Shown here piece by piece: positions 1 through 9,139 of a stretch of DNA of 44,112 bases. The position numbers and the translations under genes were made by a program. The stretch is taken from positions 1 to 44,112 of the forward strand of contig JAICDD010000012.1 in assembly GCA_020063625.1 (NCBI GenBank), given 5' to 3'. The notes beneath the pieces were generated by a model. It ran no database searches and was not told where the DNA came from. It saw nothing but the letters and a program-made list of their open reading frames with translations. Position 1 is the first letter of the stretch. The number at the start of each line of letters is the position of its first letter. This DNA comes from Fusobacteriales bacterium. GTDB taxonomy: Bacteria > Fusobacteriota > Fusobacteriia > Fusobacteriales > Fusobacteriaceae.

Positions 1-210
1 TATAATTCTTTAAAAAATTTAAAAAATAATTTAAAACCTATTGAAAAAAAACAGATAAAAACTATTTATCCTCAAAATTTAGAAGGAGATTATTTAAAAC
101 TTGAATTAACTTTTACTAATGAAAAGGATATTGAAAAAACTATAAAAATTTTATCTGAAAATATTGATAATTTAAAATCTGCTTTAAATATAATAAAAAA
201 AGGTGGTTAA
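1..210 (+). CDS. C-terminal fragment of an unrecognised protein
   Basis: An open frame runs from the window edge to a TAA at 208-210, giving the last 69 residues of a protein whose start lies outside. The visible part is rich in Lys, Asn, Ile and Leu. It ends in an amphipathic stretch (around EKTIKILSENIDNLKSAL) that looks like a terminal helix, possibly coiled coil. I recognise no family. Its last codons contain the ribosome binding site (AAAGGTGG, about 199-206) of the histidine kinase gene that starts at 215, so the two are probably co-transcribed and translationally coupled. Its codon and base use match the neighbours. Confidence 0.6.
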   Translation, partial: YNSLKNLKNNLKPIEKKQIKTIYPQNLEGDYLKLELTFTNEKDIEKTIKILSENIDNLKSALNIIKKGG

Positions 211-214
211 TCTT

Positions 215-2251
215 ATGAAAAAGTGGAGTTATTTATATTTATTACTTTTCCTATTATTTATAATGAGTTTAGGATTAGTTGTTGATTTGTCTAGCTATAG
301 ATATGATTTAACTATCGTATTTTTATTGCTTTATTTTTTAATATCTATAAATATATCTATAATTTCATACAAAATAGCTACCTTACTTAAACGCTTTTAT
401 TTTTTCTATTTTGTTTTTTCATTTGCAATTATGTCATTAGTATCATTTTTATTTTTAAAAAAATTAATTGCTTATAATATATTAGATATCTACTTTTTTT
501 ATATACTAAATTTTATTGAAATTATTATCTATTTTTTTGGTATATATTTACTTAAAAATAATAAAAAATTTGATAAAAATATTATCTTGAAAATATTTTT
601 ATTACTTACAAATTCTTATTTCTTATATTCTAGTATTAAATATAACTATGTTAATTTTGTAATATTTGGTATATATATTCAATTATATTTTGTCTACAAA
701 ATAACAGATATTTTTGTTGAAATGGATTTTTTCAAGCCAGCACTTTTATTTAAAATATTTTCAACATTTTTTATTATTATTTATGGATTTTATCCACTTA
801 TTCCTATATATTTAGTTTCAAAATTTTTATATCTATTGTCATTATTAATAATTTGGAATAATTTTTTGGATATTTTTAATAAAAATAATATTAAACTATT
901 TAAAAATAAAGAAATAATAATAAAAGAACTTTTTAATATAAACAATAATCCTGTTTTTTTTATAAAAAACAATAAAATAAAAAAAGTAAATAACTCAGCA
1001 CTTCAATTATTTAAAATTGAAAATAGAAGTGAATTAAGTAAATATGAATTATCTGAATTAATCACTATAATAGATGATAATAGTGCTATAATTCATCTAA
1101 GTGATAATACTACTAAAAAAGTTGATATTTTTAAAATAGATATATCTGAAAATGAATTCTTATTAAAATTAGAAGAGCAAGAAACTGAAAAACTTATTAA
1201 ACATGAAATAAGTCATGTTGTTGGTGATGTATTTTATATTTATGAAGAAGGATATGGATATAGATTTGTATCTGAAAATGTTTATAACCTTCTAGGATAT
1301 ACTCCTAAAAATTTTTATGAAGATGAATTTTTTTCTAATAAAATTTCTATAGATAAAAAGTTTTTAAATTTAATAGAAGATAAACCAAATAAAGCAACTT
1401 TTATTTCTGCATACAGAGCCAAAAATGGTGATATAATTTATCTAAAAGAAAATATTAAAAAAATACATTTAAATAATAATACTTTTTATTATGGTACTGG
1501 CTGTGACATTACTGAATTTCAAAATGAAATTGAAAATTTACGTAAAGAAATTAGCCATTTAAATAGTTTAAATTCAAAAAAAGATATGTCTATGTCAATA
1601 GTATCACATGAAATACGTACTCCAATTACTGCAATAATTGGATTTTTAGAAAATATTATTATTAATAATAAAAATATTGACCCACATATAACTAATATGA
1701 TTAATAAAGTTTATAGTAACTCAATGAGATTAAAAGAGCTTGTAAATAACCTACTTGATTTAAACAAACTAAATGCTGGTAAACTAGAAGTTTCTAAAGA
1801 GAAAAATAATTTAAAAGAATTAATAAGTGAAATTTTATTAAATAATGAAACATTACTTGAAATAAGAAATATTACTTGCGAAAATAATGTAGTAGATGAT
1901 GTATATGTATATGCTGATTCATCAATGCTTTATCAAATTATTAATAACATCATTAGTAATTCAATAAAATATAATCATGATAATGGTAATATTACTATTG
2001 ATATTAATGAAGTTGGAAATGAAGTTATTATAAAAATAAAAGATAGTGGTATTGGTATCCCTATGGAAAATAAAGATATGGTATTTAAAGAGTATGAAAG
2101 AGTTAAAGGAACTAAACAAAAAGGTACTGGTCTTGGACTTCCATTAGTTAAAAAATTAGTAGAATTAAATAATGGAAAAATATGGTTTGAATCAGAGCTT
2201 GATAAAGGTACAACTTTTTATATTCTTTTACAAAAATATAAAAATATTTAG
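215..2251 (+). CDS. Membrane-bound PAS-domain sensor histidine kinase
   Basis: A 678-residue orphan sensor kinase. The first ~230 residues are a series of hydrophobic helices, probably seven or more membrane spans, with no large extracytoplasmic domain. A PAS-like segment follows near 250-330 and a clearer PAS domain near 340-440. The HisKA H-box is SHEIRTP, with the phosphorylated His at about residue 465. The HATPase lobe has an N-box (NNIISNSIKYNH), a G1 box (DSGIGIP) and a G2 box (TGLGLPLVKKLVELNNG). There is no receiver domain and no response regulator gene next to it, so its partner is unknown. I chose ATG 215 over an in-frame GTG at 203 because the Shine-Dalgarno sequence AAAGGTGG lies just before 215 and overlaps the GTG. 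The signal it senses cannot be read from sequence. Confidence 0.85.
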   Translation: MKKWSYLYLLLFLLFIMSLGLVVDLSSYRYDLTIVFLLLYFLISINISIISYKIATLLKRFYFFYFVFSFAIMSLVSFLFLKKLIAYNILDIYFFYILNFIEIIIYFFGIYLLKNNKKFDKNIILKIFLLLTNSYFLYSSIKYNYVNFVIFGIYIQLYFVYKITDIFVEMDFFKPALLFKIFSTFFIIIYGFYPLIPIYLVSKFLYLLSLLIIWNNFLDIFNKNNIKLFKNKEIIIKELFNINNNPVFFIKNNKIKKVNNSALQLFKIENRSELSKYELSELITIIDDNSAIIHLSDNTTKKVDIFKIDISENEFLLKLEEQETEKLIKHEISHVVGDVFYIYEEGYGYRFVSENVYNLLGYTPKNFYEDEFFSNKISIDKKFLNLIEDKPNKATFISAYRAKNGDIIYLKENIKKIHLNNNTFYYGTGCDITEFQNEIENLRKEISHLNSLNSKKDMSMSIVSHEIRTPITAIIGFLENIIINNKNIDPHITNMINKVYSNSMRLKELVNNLLDLNKLNAGKLEVSKEKNNLKELISEILLNNETLLEIRNITCENNVVDDVYVYADSSMLYQIINNIISNSIKYNHDNGNITIDINEVGNEVIIKIKDSGIGIPMENKDMVFKEYERVKGTKQKGTGLGLPLVKKLVELNNGKIWFESELDKGTTFYILLQKYKNI

Positions 2252-2297
2252 TTTTTAACACTTTTTATATAAATTAATTTAAAATTTAGGAGGGACT

Positions 2298-3731
2298 ATG
2301 AACAACAATATTTATTCTAATCCATTAGCTGAAAGGTATAGCTCTGAAGAAATGCTATATAATTTTTCACCAAATAAAAAGTTTTCATCTTGGAGAAAAC
2401 TTTGGATAGCACTTGCTGAATGTGAAAAAGAACTAGGATTAGACATAAGTGACGAACAAATTGAAGAAATGAAAAAATATGTGGATGATATCAACTATGA
2501 AGTAGCTAGAGCTAGAGAAAAAGAAGTTAGGCATGATGTTATGGCTCATGTTTTTGCTTTTGGGGAACAAGCAAAAACAGCAAAACCTATAATTCATTTA
2601 GGTGCTACAAGTGCATTTGTTGGTGATAATACTGACCTTATTCAAATAAGAGATGGACTTGAAATCGTTAAAAAGAAACTTGTTAATGTAATTAATTCTT
2701 TAAAAGAATTTGCATTAGAATATAAAGATATGCCTACTCTTGGATTTACTCATTTCCAACCAGCACAACTTACAACAGTAGGAAAAAGAGCTACTTTATG
2801 GCTTCAAAGTTTATTATTAGATTTTGAAGAATTAGAATTTAGACAAAAAACTCTAAGATTTAGAGGAGTAAAAGGAACTACTGGTACTCAAGCTAGTTAT
2901 GCTGAACTTTTTAATCATGATTTTAGTAAAGTAAAAAAACTTGATGAGATGGTATCAGAAAAACTTGGATTTGATAAAAGATTTTTAGTAACAGGTCAAA
3001 CTTATGATAGAAAAGTTGATAGTGAAATATTAGCTCTTCTTTCTAATATTGCTCAATCAGCACATAAATTTACAAATGACCTTAGATTATTACAAAATCT
3101 AAAAGAGATAGAAGAACCTTTTGAAAAAAATCAAATTGGTTCATCAGCTATGGCATATAAAAGAAATCCAATGAGAAGTGAAAGAATATCGTCACTTGCT
3201 AAATTTGTAATCTCTCTTGCAACAAGTCCAGCTATGGTAGCTGCTACTCAATGGTTTGAAAGAACTCTTGATGATTCTGCAAATAAAAGACTTGCTATAC
3301 CACAAGCATTTTTAGCAATTGATGCTATATTAATAATCTGGCAAAATGTATTAAATGGACTTGTAGTATACCCTAAAATTATAGAAAAAAGAATTCAAGA
3401 AGAACTTCCATTTATGGCTACAGAATACATAATAATGGAAGGTGTAAAAAATGGTGGAGATAGACAAGAATTACATGAAAGAATAAGAGTACATTCTATG
3501 GAAGCTGGAAAACAAGTTAAAATTCATGGTAAGAAAAATGATTTAATAGAAAGAATTTTAGCTGATGAATATTTTAATATTGATAAAGAAAGACTTGTAG
3601 AAATACTTGACCCTAAAAACTTTATTGGATTTGCTAGTGAACAAGTAGTTGATTTTATTGAAACTGAAATAAATCCAATAATTGATAAATATAAAGATTA
3701 TTTAGGAATAGACGCTGAATTAAAAGTATAA
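2298..3731 (+). CDS. purB: Adenylosuccinate lyase
   Basis: A 477-residue enzyme of the fumarase/aspartase superfamily. It catalyses two beta-eliminations in purine synthesis: SAICAR to AICAR, and adenylosuccinate to AMP, each releasing fumarate. The superfamily signature SSAMAYKRNP is present with the tandem serines at residues 282-283, on the loop that supplies the catalytic base. TGTQAS and TLGFTHFQPAQ are further conserved active-site segments. The length is normal for the family. A strong Shine-Dalgarno sequence (AGGAGGGA) precedes ATG 2298. It is not near other purine genes here. A composite repeat block begins about 20 nt after its stop. Confidence 0.95.
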   Translation: MNNNIYSNPLAERYSSEEMLYNFSPNKKFSSWRKLWIALAECEKELGLDISDEQIEEMKKYVDDINYEVARAREKEVRHDVMAHVFAFGEQAKTAKPIIHLGATSAFVGDNTDLIQIRDGLEIVKKKLVNVINSLKEFALEYKDMPTLGFTHFQPAQLTTVGKRATLWLQSLLLDFEELEFRQKTLRFRGVKGTTGTQASYAELFNHDFSKVKKLDEMVSEKLGFDKRFLVTGQTYDRKVDSEILALLSNIAQSAHKFTNDLRLLQNLKEIEEPFEKNQIGSSAMAYKRNPMRSERISSLAKFVISLATSPAMVAATQWFERTLDDSANKRLAIPQAFLAIDAILIIWQNVLNGLVVYPKIIEKRIQEELPFMATEYIIMEGVKNGGDRQELHERIRVHSMEAGKQVKIHGKKNDLIERILADEYFNIDKERLVEILDPKNFIGFASEQVVDFIETEINPIIDKYKDYLGIDAELKV

Positions 3732-3754
3732 AAACTTGATAACTTAGTAAAAAG

Positions 3755-4018
3755 AATTTAAAAATTAACGCAGAGTAACAGAGAAATTAGAGTATCGCAG
3801 AGATAAAAAAAACAGTAAGAAGTTAAGAGTGAGAAGTGAGAAGAATTAAAAATGCGCCTTTTCGTAGGATATTAGATTTTTTTAATGAATATTTACACGA
3901 AGAACACAAAGAGAAAAAATAGAACCACAAAGAAAAAAACTTAGTGGTCCTTACTGCTTTTTCTCCGTGCTCTTTGTGTAACAAAAAATTCGAGTTCATT
4001 CATGTAGTTTGTAACAAA
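3755..4018 (-). repeat. Composite intergenic repeat block R1 (inverted orientation)
   Basis: Fills the gap between purB and the Gx gene. In order it holds a CGCAGAG word cluster (about 3760-3803), a purine tract of the AGTAAGAAGTTAAGAGTGAGAAG kind (about 3812-3848), the GCGCCTTTTCG...GGATATTAGATTTTT module (about 3851-3883), an ACACGAAGAACACAAAG arm (about 3894-3912), a CTTAGTGGTCC core, and a closing CTTTGTGTAA arm (to 3982). A short AATTCGAGTTCATTC module follows (about 3988-4002) and recurs only at 43820-43834. This module order is the reverse of blocks R2-R6, so the whole block is flipped. No credible coding capacity. Confidence 0.85.
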
Positions 4019-4045
4019 AGAATTAATTATAAAAAAGGAAAAATT

Positions 4046-4567
4046 ATGTTAGATAAAGATAAAAAATTTACTGCACATATGATAACGCTAGTATTACTAG
4101 CGTTATATCTATCACTGTTTGAATCACTTATACCAAAACCATTTCCTTGGATGAAAATAGGTCTTGCAAATCTTGCTACACTTATAGCATTTGATAAATT
4201 TGGTATAAAAATGGGAATAGAAGTGTTTTATTTAAGAGTATTTACAGCTAGTTTTATACTTGGTACTTTTTTATCACCAGGATTTATAATAAGTATTGTT
4301 TCTGGTACATTTAGTTTAATAAGTATGATAATATTGTTTAAATATAAAAAATATTTTTCTATTATTGCTATTAGTTCAATTGCTGGTATTATTCACAATA
4401 TAGGACAACTTATAAGTAGTTATTTTATCTATTTTAGAGATATTGAAATATTATCAAAATATGTCCTTTATTTTATTATTGTTTTTTTATTTATGGGGTT
4501 TATTTCTGGTATTATTAATGGATTTATAGCATATAAAGTTTTACATAAAAACACTAGGAGGGTTTAA
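4046..4567 (+). CDS. Gx transporter family membrane protein (heptaprenyl diphosphate synthase component I family)
   Basis: A 173-residue integral membrane protein with about five or six hydrophobic helices. It resembles the Hpre_diP_synt_I / Gx transporter family: an early ESLIPKPFPWMKIGLANLATL segment, then several Gly-rich helices including SGTFSLISM and SIAGIIHNIGQL. Despite the old enzyme name the family looks like a small transporter component; its substrate is not known to me. The frame stays open upstream to 3944, but that extension lies in the repeat block and has no ribosome binding site. ATG 4046 follows AAAAGGAAAAATT. The stop is 1 nt before the glmM start, so the two form an operon and are probably translationally coupled. 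Confidence 0.75.
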   Translation: MLDKDKKFTAHMITLVLLALYLSLFESLIPKPFPWMKIGLANLATLIAFDKFGIKMGIEVFYLRVFTASFILGTFLSPGFIISIVSGTFSLISMIILFKYKKYFSIIAISSIAGIIHNIGQLISSYFIYFRDIEILSKYVLYFIIVFLFMGFISGIINGFIAYKVLHKNTRRV

Positions 4568-4568
4568 A

Positions 4569-5930
4569 TTGAAAAGAAAATATTTTGGAACTGATGGTAT
4601 TAGAGGAGAAGCAAATAAAGACCTTACTGTTGATATAGCTCTAAGACTTGGTTATGCACTTGGATATCATTTAAAAAAGAAAAATCCAAATAAAAAGAAA
4701 ATAAAAATAGTAATGGGAACTGATACAAGAGTGTCAGGATATATGCTTCGTTCTGCAATATTTGCTGGTCTTACAGCTATGGGAGTAAATACAGAATTTG
4801 TAGGAGTTTTACCTACTCCAGGAGTTGCTTATCTTATAAAGAAAAAAGAAGCTGATGGTGGAATAATGATTTCTGCATCTCACAATCCTGCAAAAGATAA
4901 TGGAATAAAAATATTTGGTCCAACTGGTTTTAAACTTCCTGATGAAGAGGAGCTTGAAATAGAAGCTTTAATGGATAATATAGATGAAGTTACAAAACAT
5001 ATTATGCCTGGTGACCAAGTAGGAAAATTCAAATATTCTGAAGATGATTTCTATTTATATAGAGATTTTTTAGTAAATACAGTAAAAGATGATTTTTCAG
5101 GACTTAAAATAATCTTAGACGTTGCAAATGGTGCAGCTTATAGAATAGCTCAATCTGTATTTTCTAGATTAAATGCTGAGCTTGTAGTAATAAATAATAT
5201 ACCTAATGGAACTAATATAAATGTAAAATGTGGTTCTACTGATCCTTCTATTTTACAAAAAGTAGTACTTGGATATCAAGCTGATATGGGACTTGCTTAT
5301 GATGGTGACGCTGATAGACTTATTGCCGTAGATGAAAATGGAGAAATCATTGACGGTGATAAGATAATAGCTATTTTAGCTAAAGAGATGAAAAGAAATG
5401 GAGAATTAAATAATAACAAAGTAGTTACTACTGTAATGAGTAATATGGGATTTGAAAAACATCTTGAAGATAATGGAATCTCATTAATTAGAGCAAATGT
5501 AGGAGATAGATATGTACTAGAAAAAATGAAAGCACAAGGATTAAATCTTGGTGGAGAACAATCTGGTCATATTATAATGCTTGACTATAATACTACTGGT
5601 GATGGAGTACTTACATCTCTTCAACTTGTACAAGCTGTAAAAAATTCTGGAAAAAAACTTTCTGAATTAGTAGCTGATATTACTGATTGGCCTCAAGAAT
5701 TAATTAATGTAGTTGTTGAAAAAGATAAAAAATCTACTTGGGATAAAAATTCTATAATTACAGAATTTATCAAAGAAAAGGAAAGACTTCTAAATGGCAA
5801 CGGTAGAATTTTAGTAAGACCTTCTGGTACAGAGCCTAAAATTAGAGTTATGGTAGAAGGAAAAGATGCTAATTTAGTTAAAACTACTGCTAGTGAAATA
5901 GCTGAACTTCTAAAAAAAGAATTATCATAA
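4569..5930 (+). CDS. glmM: Phosphoglucosamine mutase
   Basis: A 453-residue alpha-D-phosphohexomutase that interconverts glucosamine-6-phosphate and glucosamine-1-phosphate on the way to UDP-GlcNAc for peptidoglycan and LPS. The N-terminus (KYFGTDGIRGEAN) is typical of GlmM. The catalytic phosphoserine is S104 in SASHNP, the Mg2+ site is DGDADR in domain 2, GGEQSGH lies in domain 3, and the phosphate-binding loop RPSGTEPKIRVMVEG is near the C-terminus. It starts at TTG 4569, supported by AGGAGGG 7 nt upstream and by alignment of the conserved N-terminus. It sits directly after the Gx gene and ends at a strong hairpin terminator. Confidence 0.95.
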   Translation: MKRKYFGTDGIRGEANKDLTVDIALRLGYALGYHLKKKNPNKKKIKIVMGTDTRVSGYMLRSAIFAGLTAMGVNTEFVGVLPTPGVAYLIKKKEADGGIMISASHNPAKDNGIKIFGPTGFKLPDEEELEIEALMDNIDEVTKHIMPGDQVGKFKYSEDDFYLYRDFLVNTVKDDFSGLKIILDVANGAAYRIAQSVFSRLNAELVVINNIPNGTNINVKCGSTDPSILQKVVLGYQADMGLAYDGDADRLIAVDENGEIIDGDKIIAILAKEMKRNGELNNNKVVTTVMSNMGFEKHLEDNGISLIRANVGDRYVLEKMKAQGLNLGGEQSGHIIMLDYNTTGDGVLTSLQLVQAVKNSGKKLSELVADITDWPQELINVVVEKDKKSTWDKNSIITEFIKEKERLLNGNGRILVRPSGTEPKIRVMVEGKDANLVKTTASEIAELLKKELS

Positions 5931-5945
5931 TTTATAATGAAAGAA

Positions 5946-5975
5946 AAGAGCGAAAAGTTACCTTTTCGCTCTTTA
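5946..5975. terminator. Bidirectional rho-independent terminator between glmM and the GGDEF gene
   Basis: A perfect 13-bp stem (AAAGAGCGAAAAG at 5946-5958, its complement at 5963-5975) with a TTAC loop. The two genes converge here, so it can serve both. A/T runs flank the stem. Confidence 0.85.
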
Positions 5976-5979
5976 TATT

Positions 5980-7665
5980 TTATATTTTACATACAGTTTT
6001 ATTTCTTCCACTATTTTTAGCTTTATATAAATTTTCATCTGCAAATTTTATTAATTCGTCTAATTCTAAAACATTTGATGTATAAACACCTAAACTAGTT
6101 GTAATTGATACTTTTTTATTATTTAAATTAATTTTTGTATTTTCTACTTTTACTCTTATTCTTTCAGCTATTTTAAAAGCTTCTTCTTGATTAGTTTCTG
6201 GTAAAAAAATTGCAAATTCTTCGCCACCTATTCTACCTAATATATCACTTTTTCTTATACTTTCATTTAAAATCTCTGCAAAATTTTGTAAAACAATATC
6301 TCCACCTTGATGTCCAAAAGTATCATTTATTAATTTAAAATGGTCTATATCTAATATAATAATTGAATAATATCTGTTATTTCGTCTTGCTCTTTCTATT
6401 TCAATTAATGAAGCTTCTATAAAATATCTTCTATTATACAATTTAGTTAATTCATCAATTTGAGCATTTATTATAGCTTTTGAAAAATGTTTTGTAAGCA
6501 CATATGAATATAGCAGTATAAATATAAATAATGCAAATGGTAAACTAGATTGTATAACTGTAACTTTAATAATATTTTGTGCATATAAAATATCATTAAA
6601 AATAGATATTATTAAAATAATTACACCTATTAATATCTCTAAAGAACCTTTTTGTTTATCTTTATACGCTTTTAATATCTCTATAAAAAAATATATAACT
6701 ATAAAAAGTATATAAAACTGAAAATATTTTTCTAAATAAGCATAAAAAGAAGCTGATGTAAATGCTACTATAACTGCAAAACATAAACTTAATATTGCAG
6801 AAATTTTTATAATTTTTTTGGAAAAATAATTTTTAAATGTATCATGTATAAAACTTAAAAATATAGGAAAACTTGCTGCATATCCTATAACTATGATTTT
6901 TAAATGTATCTCCCAATTAATATTTGGAAATATTTCTAAAATATAACTATCATTTGTAACTAATATTCTTATTGCCATTAAAATACAAAATATTCCAAAA
7001 TAAATAGCTGATTTCTCTATAAGATTTAAAAAACACAAACTAATATTATAAAATCCCATTATAAGAACTGCACCAAATAAAAAATAATTTAATACTAATG
7101 ATTTTTCTCTTTCTTTTGCAATATTTTTAGCTATTCCAAATAAAATTGGTGTTTTTATTCCACTATCTCTATAATTAAAATTTGAAACCAATATTTTAAT
7201 ATCTATAATTTTATTATCTGTTTTAAAATAAACTACTTGAGGTTTTATTGCTGGAATAAACTTTTCTTTAATTTCACTTATTTTACCAGCTTTTGATATT
7301 AATTTATTATTTATCCAAATTTCATAAGAAGTCAGTATTTCTCCAATTTTTAGTCCATAAACTTCATTTATATTATTAACTTTTATTCTTAATCTATAAG
7401 TAGCAAAACCATTCTTTTCTATTTTTTTATTATTTATTGTATATTTATTCCAAATATTTGGAATATTTTGAAAAGTTTTACTGCTTTCATTTGGAATATC
7501 ATAAATAAATTGTTTCCAGTAAAATTCCCATTCTCCATTTAATTTAATAACTTCTTTTTCTAAATTATTATTTGATAAATCTAAAAAACCTTTTTCTATT
7601 TTATAATCATTACCAAAAATAACATTAAATATTATAAAAAATATTAAAAATAGTCTATTTAGCAT
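5980..7665 (-). CDS. 7TM-DISM sensor diguanylate cyclase (GGDEF)
   Basis: A 561-residue c-di-GMP synthase. A hydrophobic signal or anchor segment (LFLIFFIIFNVIFG) leads into an extracytoplasmic domain of about 170 residues that begins with LNGEWEFYWKQF, as in 7TMR-DISM sensors. About seven membrane helices and a C-terminal GGDEF domain follow. The active site is GGEEF in LGRIGGEEFAIFLPE. The product-inhibition I-site RxxD (RKSD) lies five residues before it, so feedback control is likely. The frame extends three codons upstream to 7674, but that ATG touches the GGGAG Shine-Dalgarno sequence; ATG 7665 has proper spacing. A promoter-like pair lies at 7708-7737. The ligand is unknown. Confidence 0.88.
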   Translation of the reverse strand: MLNRLFLIFFIIFNVIFGNDYKIEKGFLDLSNNNLEKEVIKLNGEWEFYWKQFIYDIPNESSKTFQNIPNIWNKYTINNKKIEKNGFATYRLRIKVNNINEVYGLKIGEILTSYEIWINNKLISKAGKISEIKEKFIPAIKPQVVYFKTDNKIIDIKILVSNFNYRDSGIKTPILFGIAKNIAKEREKSLVLNYFLFGAVLIMGFYNISLCFLNLIEKSAIYFGIFCILMAIRILVTNDSYILEIFPNINWEIHLKIIVIGYAASFPIFLSFIHDTFKNYFSKKIIKISAILSLCFAVIVAFTSASFYAYLEKYFQFYILFIVIYFFIEILKAYKDKQKGSLEILIGVIILIISIFNDILYAQNIIKVTVIQSSLPFALFIFILLYSYVLTKHFSKAIINAQIDELTKLYNRRYFIEASLIEIERARRNNRYYSIIILDIDHFKLINDTFGHQGGDIVLQNFAEILNESIRKSDILGRIGGEEFAIFLPETNQEEAFKIAERIRVKVENTKINLNNKKVSITTSLGVYTSNVLELDELIKFADENLYKAKNSGRNKTVCKI

Positions 7666-7707
7666 AATATACATCTCCCAGTATAAAATAATTCCCTCTT
7701 ACTATTA

Positions 7708-7737
7708 AATATACTTTAATTTTTAATCAAATGTCAA
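7708..7737 (-). promoter_or_regulatory. Putative sigma-70 promoter for the diguanylate cyclase gene
   Basis: On the minus strand TTGACA (7732-7737) and TATATT (7708-7713) are separated by 18 nt, about 45 nt upstream of the start codon. Confidence 0.5.
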
Positions 7738-7783
7738 TTAAATAAGCAAATATAATAGCTTTTTTTATTAACTTCATCATAAT

Positions 7784-7814
7784 AAAAAATCCTAGAAAAA
7801 CTCTAGGATTTTTT
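7784..7814 (-). terminator. Terminator of the yjdM/phnA pseudogene
   Basis: An 8-bp stem ATCCTAGA/TCTAGGAT (7789-7796 and 7802-7809) with a 5-nt loop, flanked by A and T runs, placed just after the stop of the minus-strand gene. Confidence 0.75.
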
Positions 7815-7818
7815 TATG

Positions 7819-8168
7819 TTATATTTTTTTTACCACTGAAGATTTTAGTTTCATAGCACCCATTCCATCTATTTTACAACTAATATCATGACCATCTGTT
7901 GCATCTGGAATAAGTCTTATATTTCTTGCTTTTGTCCCTCTTTTTATTACTAAAGAACTTCCATTTACTTTTAAATCTCTAATTACTGCTACTGTATCTC
8001 CATCATTAAGTACATTTCCATTCGAATCTTTTATTACATTCTCTTCTTCTTTTGCTTTTTCTCCTTCTGTATCCATTCATGTGCACACATAGGACATACT
8101 AACATAACTCCATCTTCATAAGTGTATTCTGAATTACATTTTGGGCAATTTGGTAAAATTTTTTACAT
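7819..8168 (-). pseudogene. Broken YjdM/PhnA-family zinc-ribbon protein gene
   Basis: The intact part (8076 down to 7819) encodes the C-terminal PhnA domain, with [24 protein letters not shown] and [11 protein letters not shown]. The N-terminal zinc ribbon that should be fused to it is present upstream in a different frame: [16 protein letters not shown] and [10 protein letters not shown], giving two CxxC pairs. One base appears to be missing just after the HEW codons (near 8071-8073), which breaks the frame. The expected start ATG (8166-8168), with AAAGGAG upstream, is followed at once by a TAA (8163-8165) where a sense codon such as TCA would be expected. Two separate lesions argue for a decayed gene rather than one sequencing error. 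In intact relatives the protein is about 110 residues. Its function is poorly defined; the link to phosphonate use is historical. Confidence 0.75.
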
Positions 8169-8344
8169 ATTTATCTATGCTCCTTTAAAAAATTTTTAAT
8201 AAAATTAAAATAAAATCATTACATTATATCATAATAAGATTCAAATTTAAAGAATAAAAAATTTATACTTAATTATTTTTTCTTTAAATTATTCTAGTTT
8301 AGTAGTACAATATAAAATAATCTTATGGAATTTGGAGGTGTTTT

Positions 8345-9139
8345 ATGAATTCTATTATTAATTTTGAAAATATTTATGTAAATTATAATATTGATGAATT
8401 TGTATTAAAAAATATTAATTTAAATATAAAAGAAAATGAAAATTGGGCTATTTTAGGAGCTAATGGAAGTGGAAAATCTACTTTAATTAAACTTTTTTCT
8501 AATGACCTTTATCCAAATACAAAGTTTCCATATAAAAAACTTATTTTTAATAAAGATAGATGGAATATTTTTGAATTAAAAAAATATTTAGGAATTATTA
8601 CAAATGACCTTCATTATATTTTATCTACTTCTGCAAAAAATTCTACTGCATTTGAAGTAATATTAAGTGGCTTTTATAGCTCTATAAATATATATTCACA
8701 TCAAAATTTTACACAAGAACAACATAATAAAGTAATTGAAATTTTAAAATATTTAGACATTTTACATATAAAAGATAAAAAAGTATGTGAAATGAGTACA
8801 GGTGAACTTCGAAGATGTTTAATAGGTAGAGCTCTTATACATAATCCAAAAGCTTTTGTTTTAGATGAACCTACAGTAGGTCTTGATATTAAAGCTCAAT
8901 ATCAATTTATTGAACTTATGAGAAAACTATCTAAAAAATCATCAATTATTCTCATTACTCATCACATAGAAGAAATTTTCCCTGAAATTACGCATATTGC
9001 TCTTATACACAATAATACAATTTATAAACAAGGAAAAAAAGAAGATATTTTAACATCTGAAAATTTATCTAAAATTTTTAATATAAATATAGAAATATCT
9101 CAAGAAAATAATAGATATTTTATTAAGAAAATTTTTTGA
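8345..9139 (+). CDS. Stand-alone ABC transporter ATP-binding protein
   Basis: A 264-residue ABC ATPase with a Walker A motif (GANGSGKSTLIKL), a variant signature (MSTGELRRC in place of LSGGQ), Walker B plus D-loop (FVLDEPTVGLD) and an H-loop (LITHHIEEI). It resembles the YlmA/ModF-like group of small cytosolic ABC proteins that often lack a permease partner; no permease or binding protein is next to it. GGAGGTG precedes ATG 8345. The TGA stop lies inside a string (TTTTTTGAAACCAC) that matches the beginning of repeat modules elsewhere, so the last codon or two may come from the repeat. The substrate is unknown. Confidence 0.8.
   Translation: MNSIINFENIYVNYNIDEFVLKNINLNIKENENWAILGANGSGKSTLIKLFSNDLYPNTKFPYKKLIFNKDRWNIFELKKYLGIITNDLHYILSTSAKNSTAFEVILSGFYSSINIYSHQNFTQEQHNKVIEILKYLDILHIKDKKVCEMSTGELRRCLIGRALIHNPKAFVLDEPTVGLDIKAQYQFIELMRKLSKKSSIILITHHIEEIFPEITHIALIHNNTIYKQGKKEDILTSENLSKIFNINIEISQENNRYFIKKIF

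Noticed and set aside
3755-4018. CRISPR array
   Set aside because: The short words recur, but without regular direct repeats and unique spacers of constant length, and no cas genes are present. The same holds for the other repeat blocks.
3944-4045. N-terminal extension of the Gx protein
   Set aside because: The extra 34 codons lie in R1, have no Shine-Dalgarno sequence, and the family starts near MLDKDKKF at 4046.
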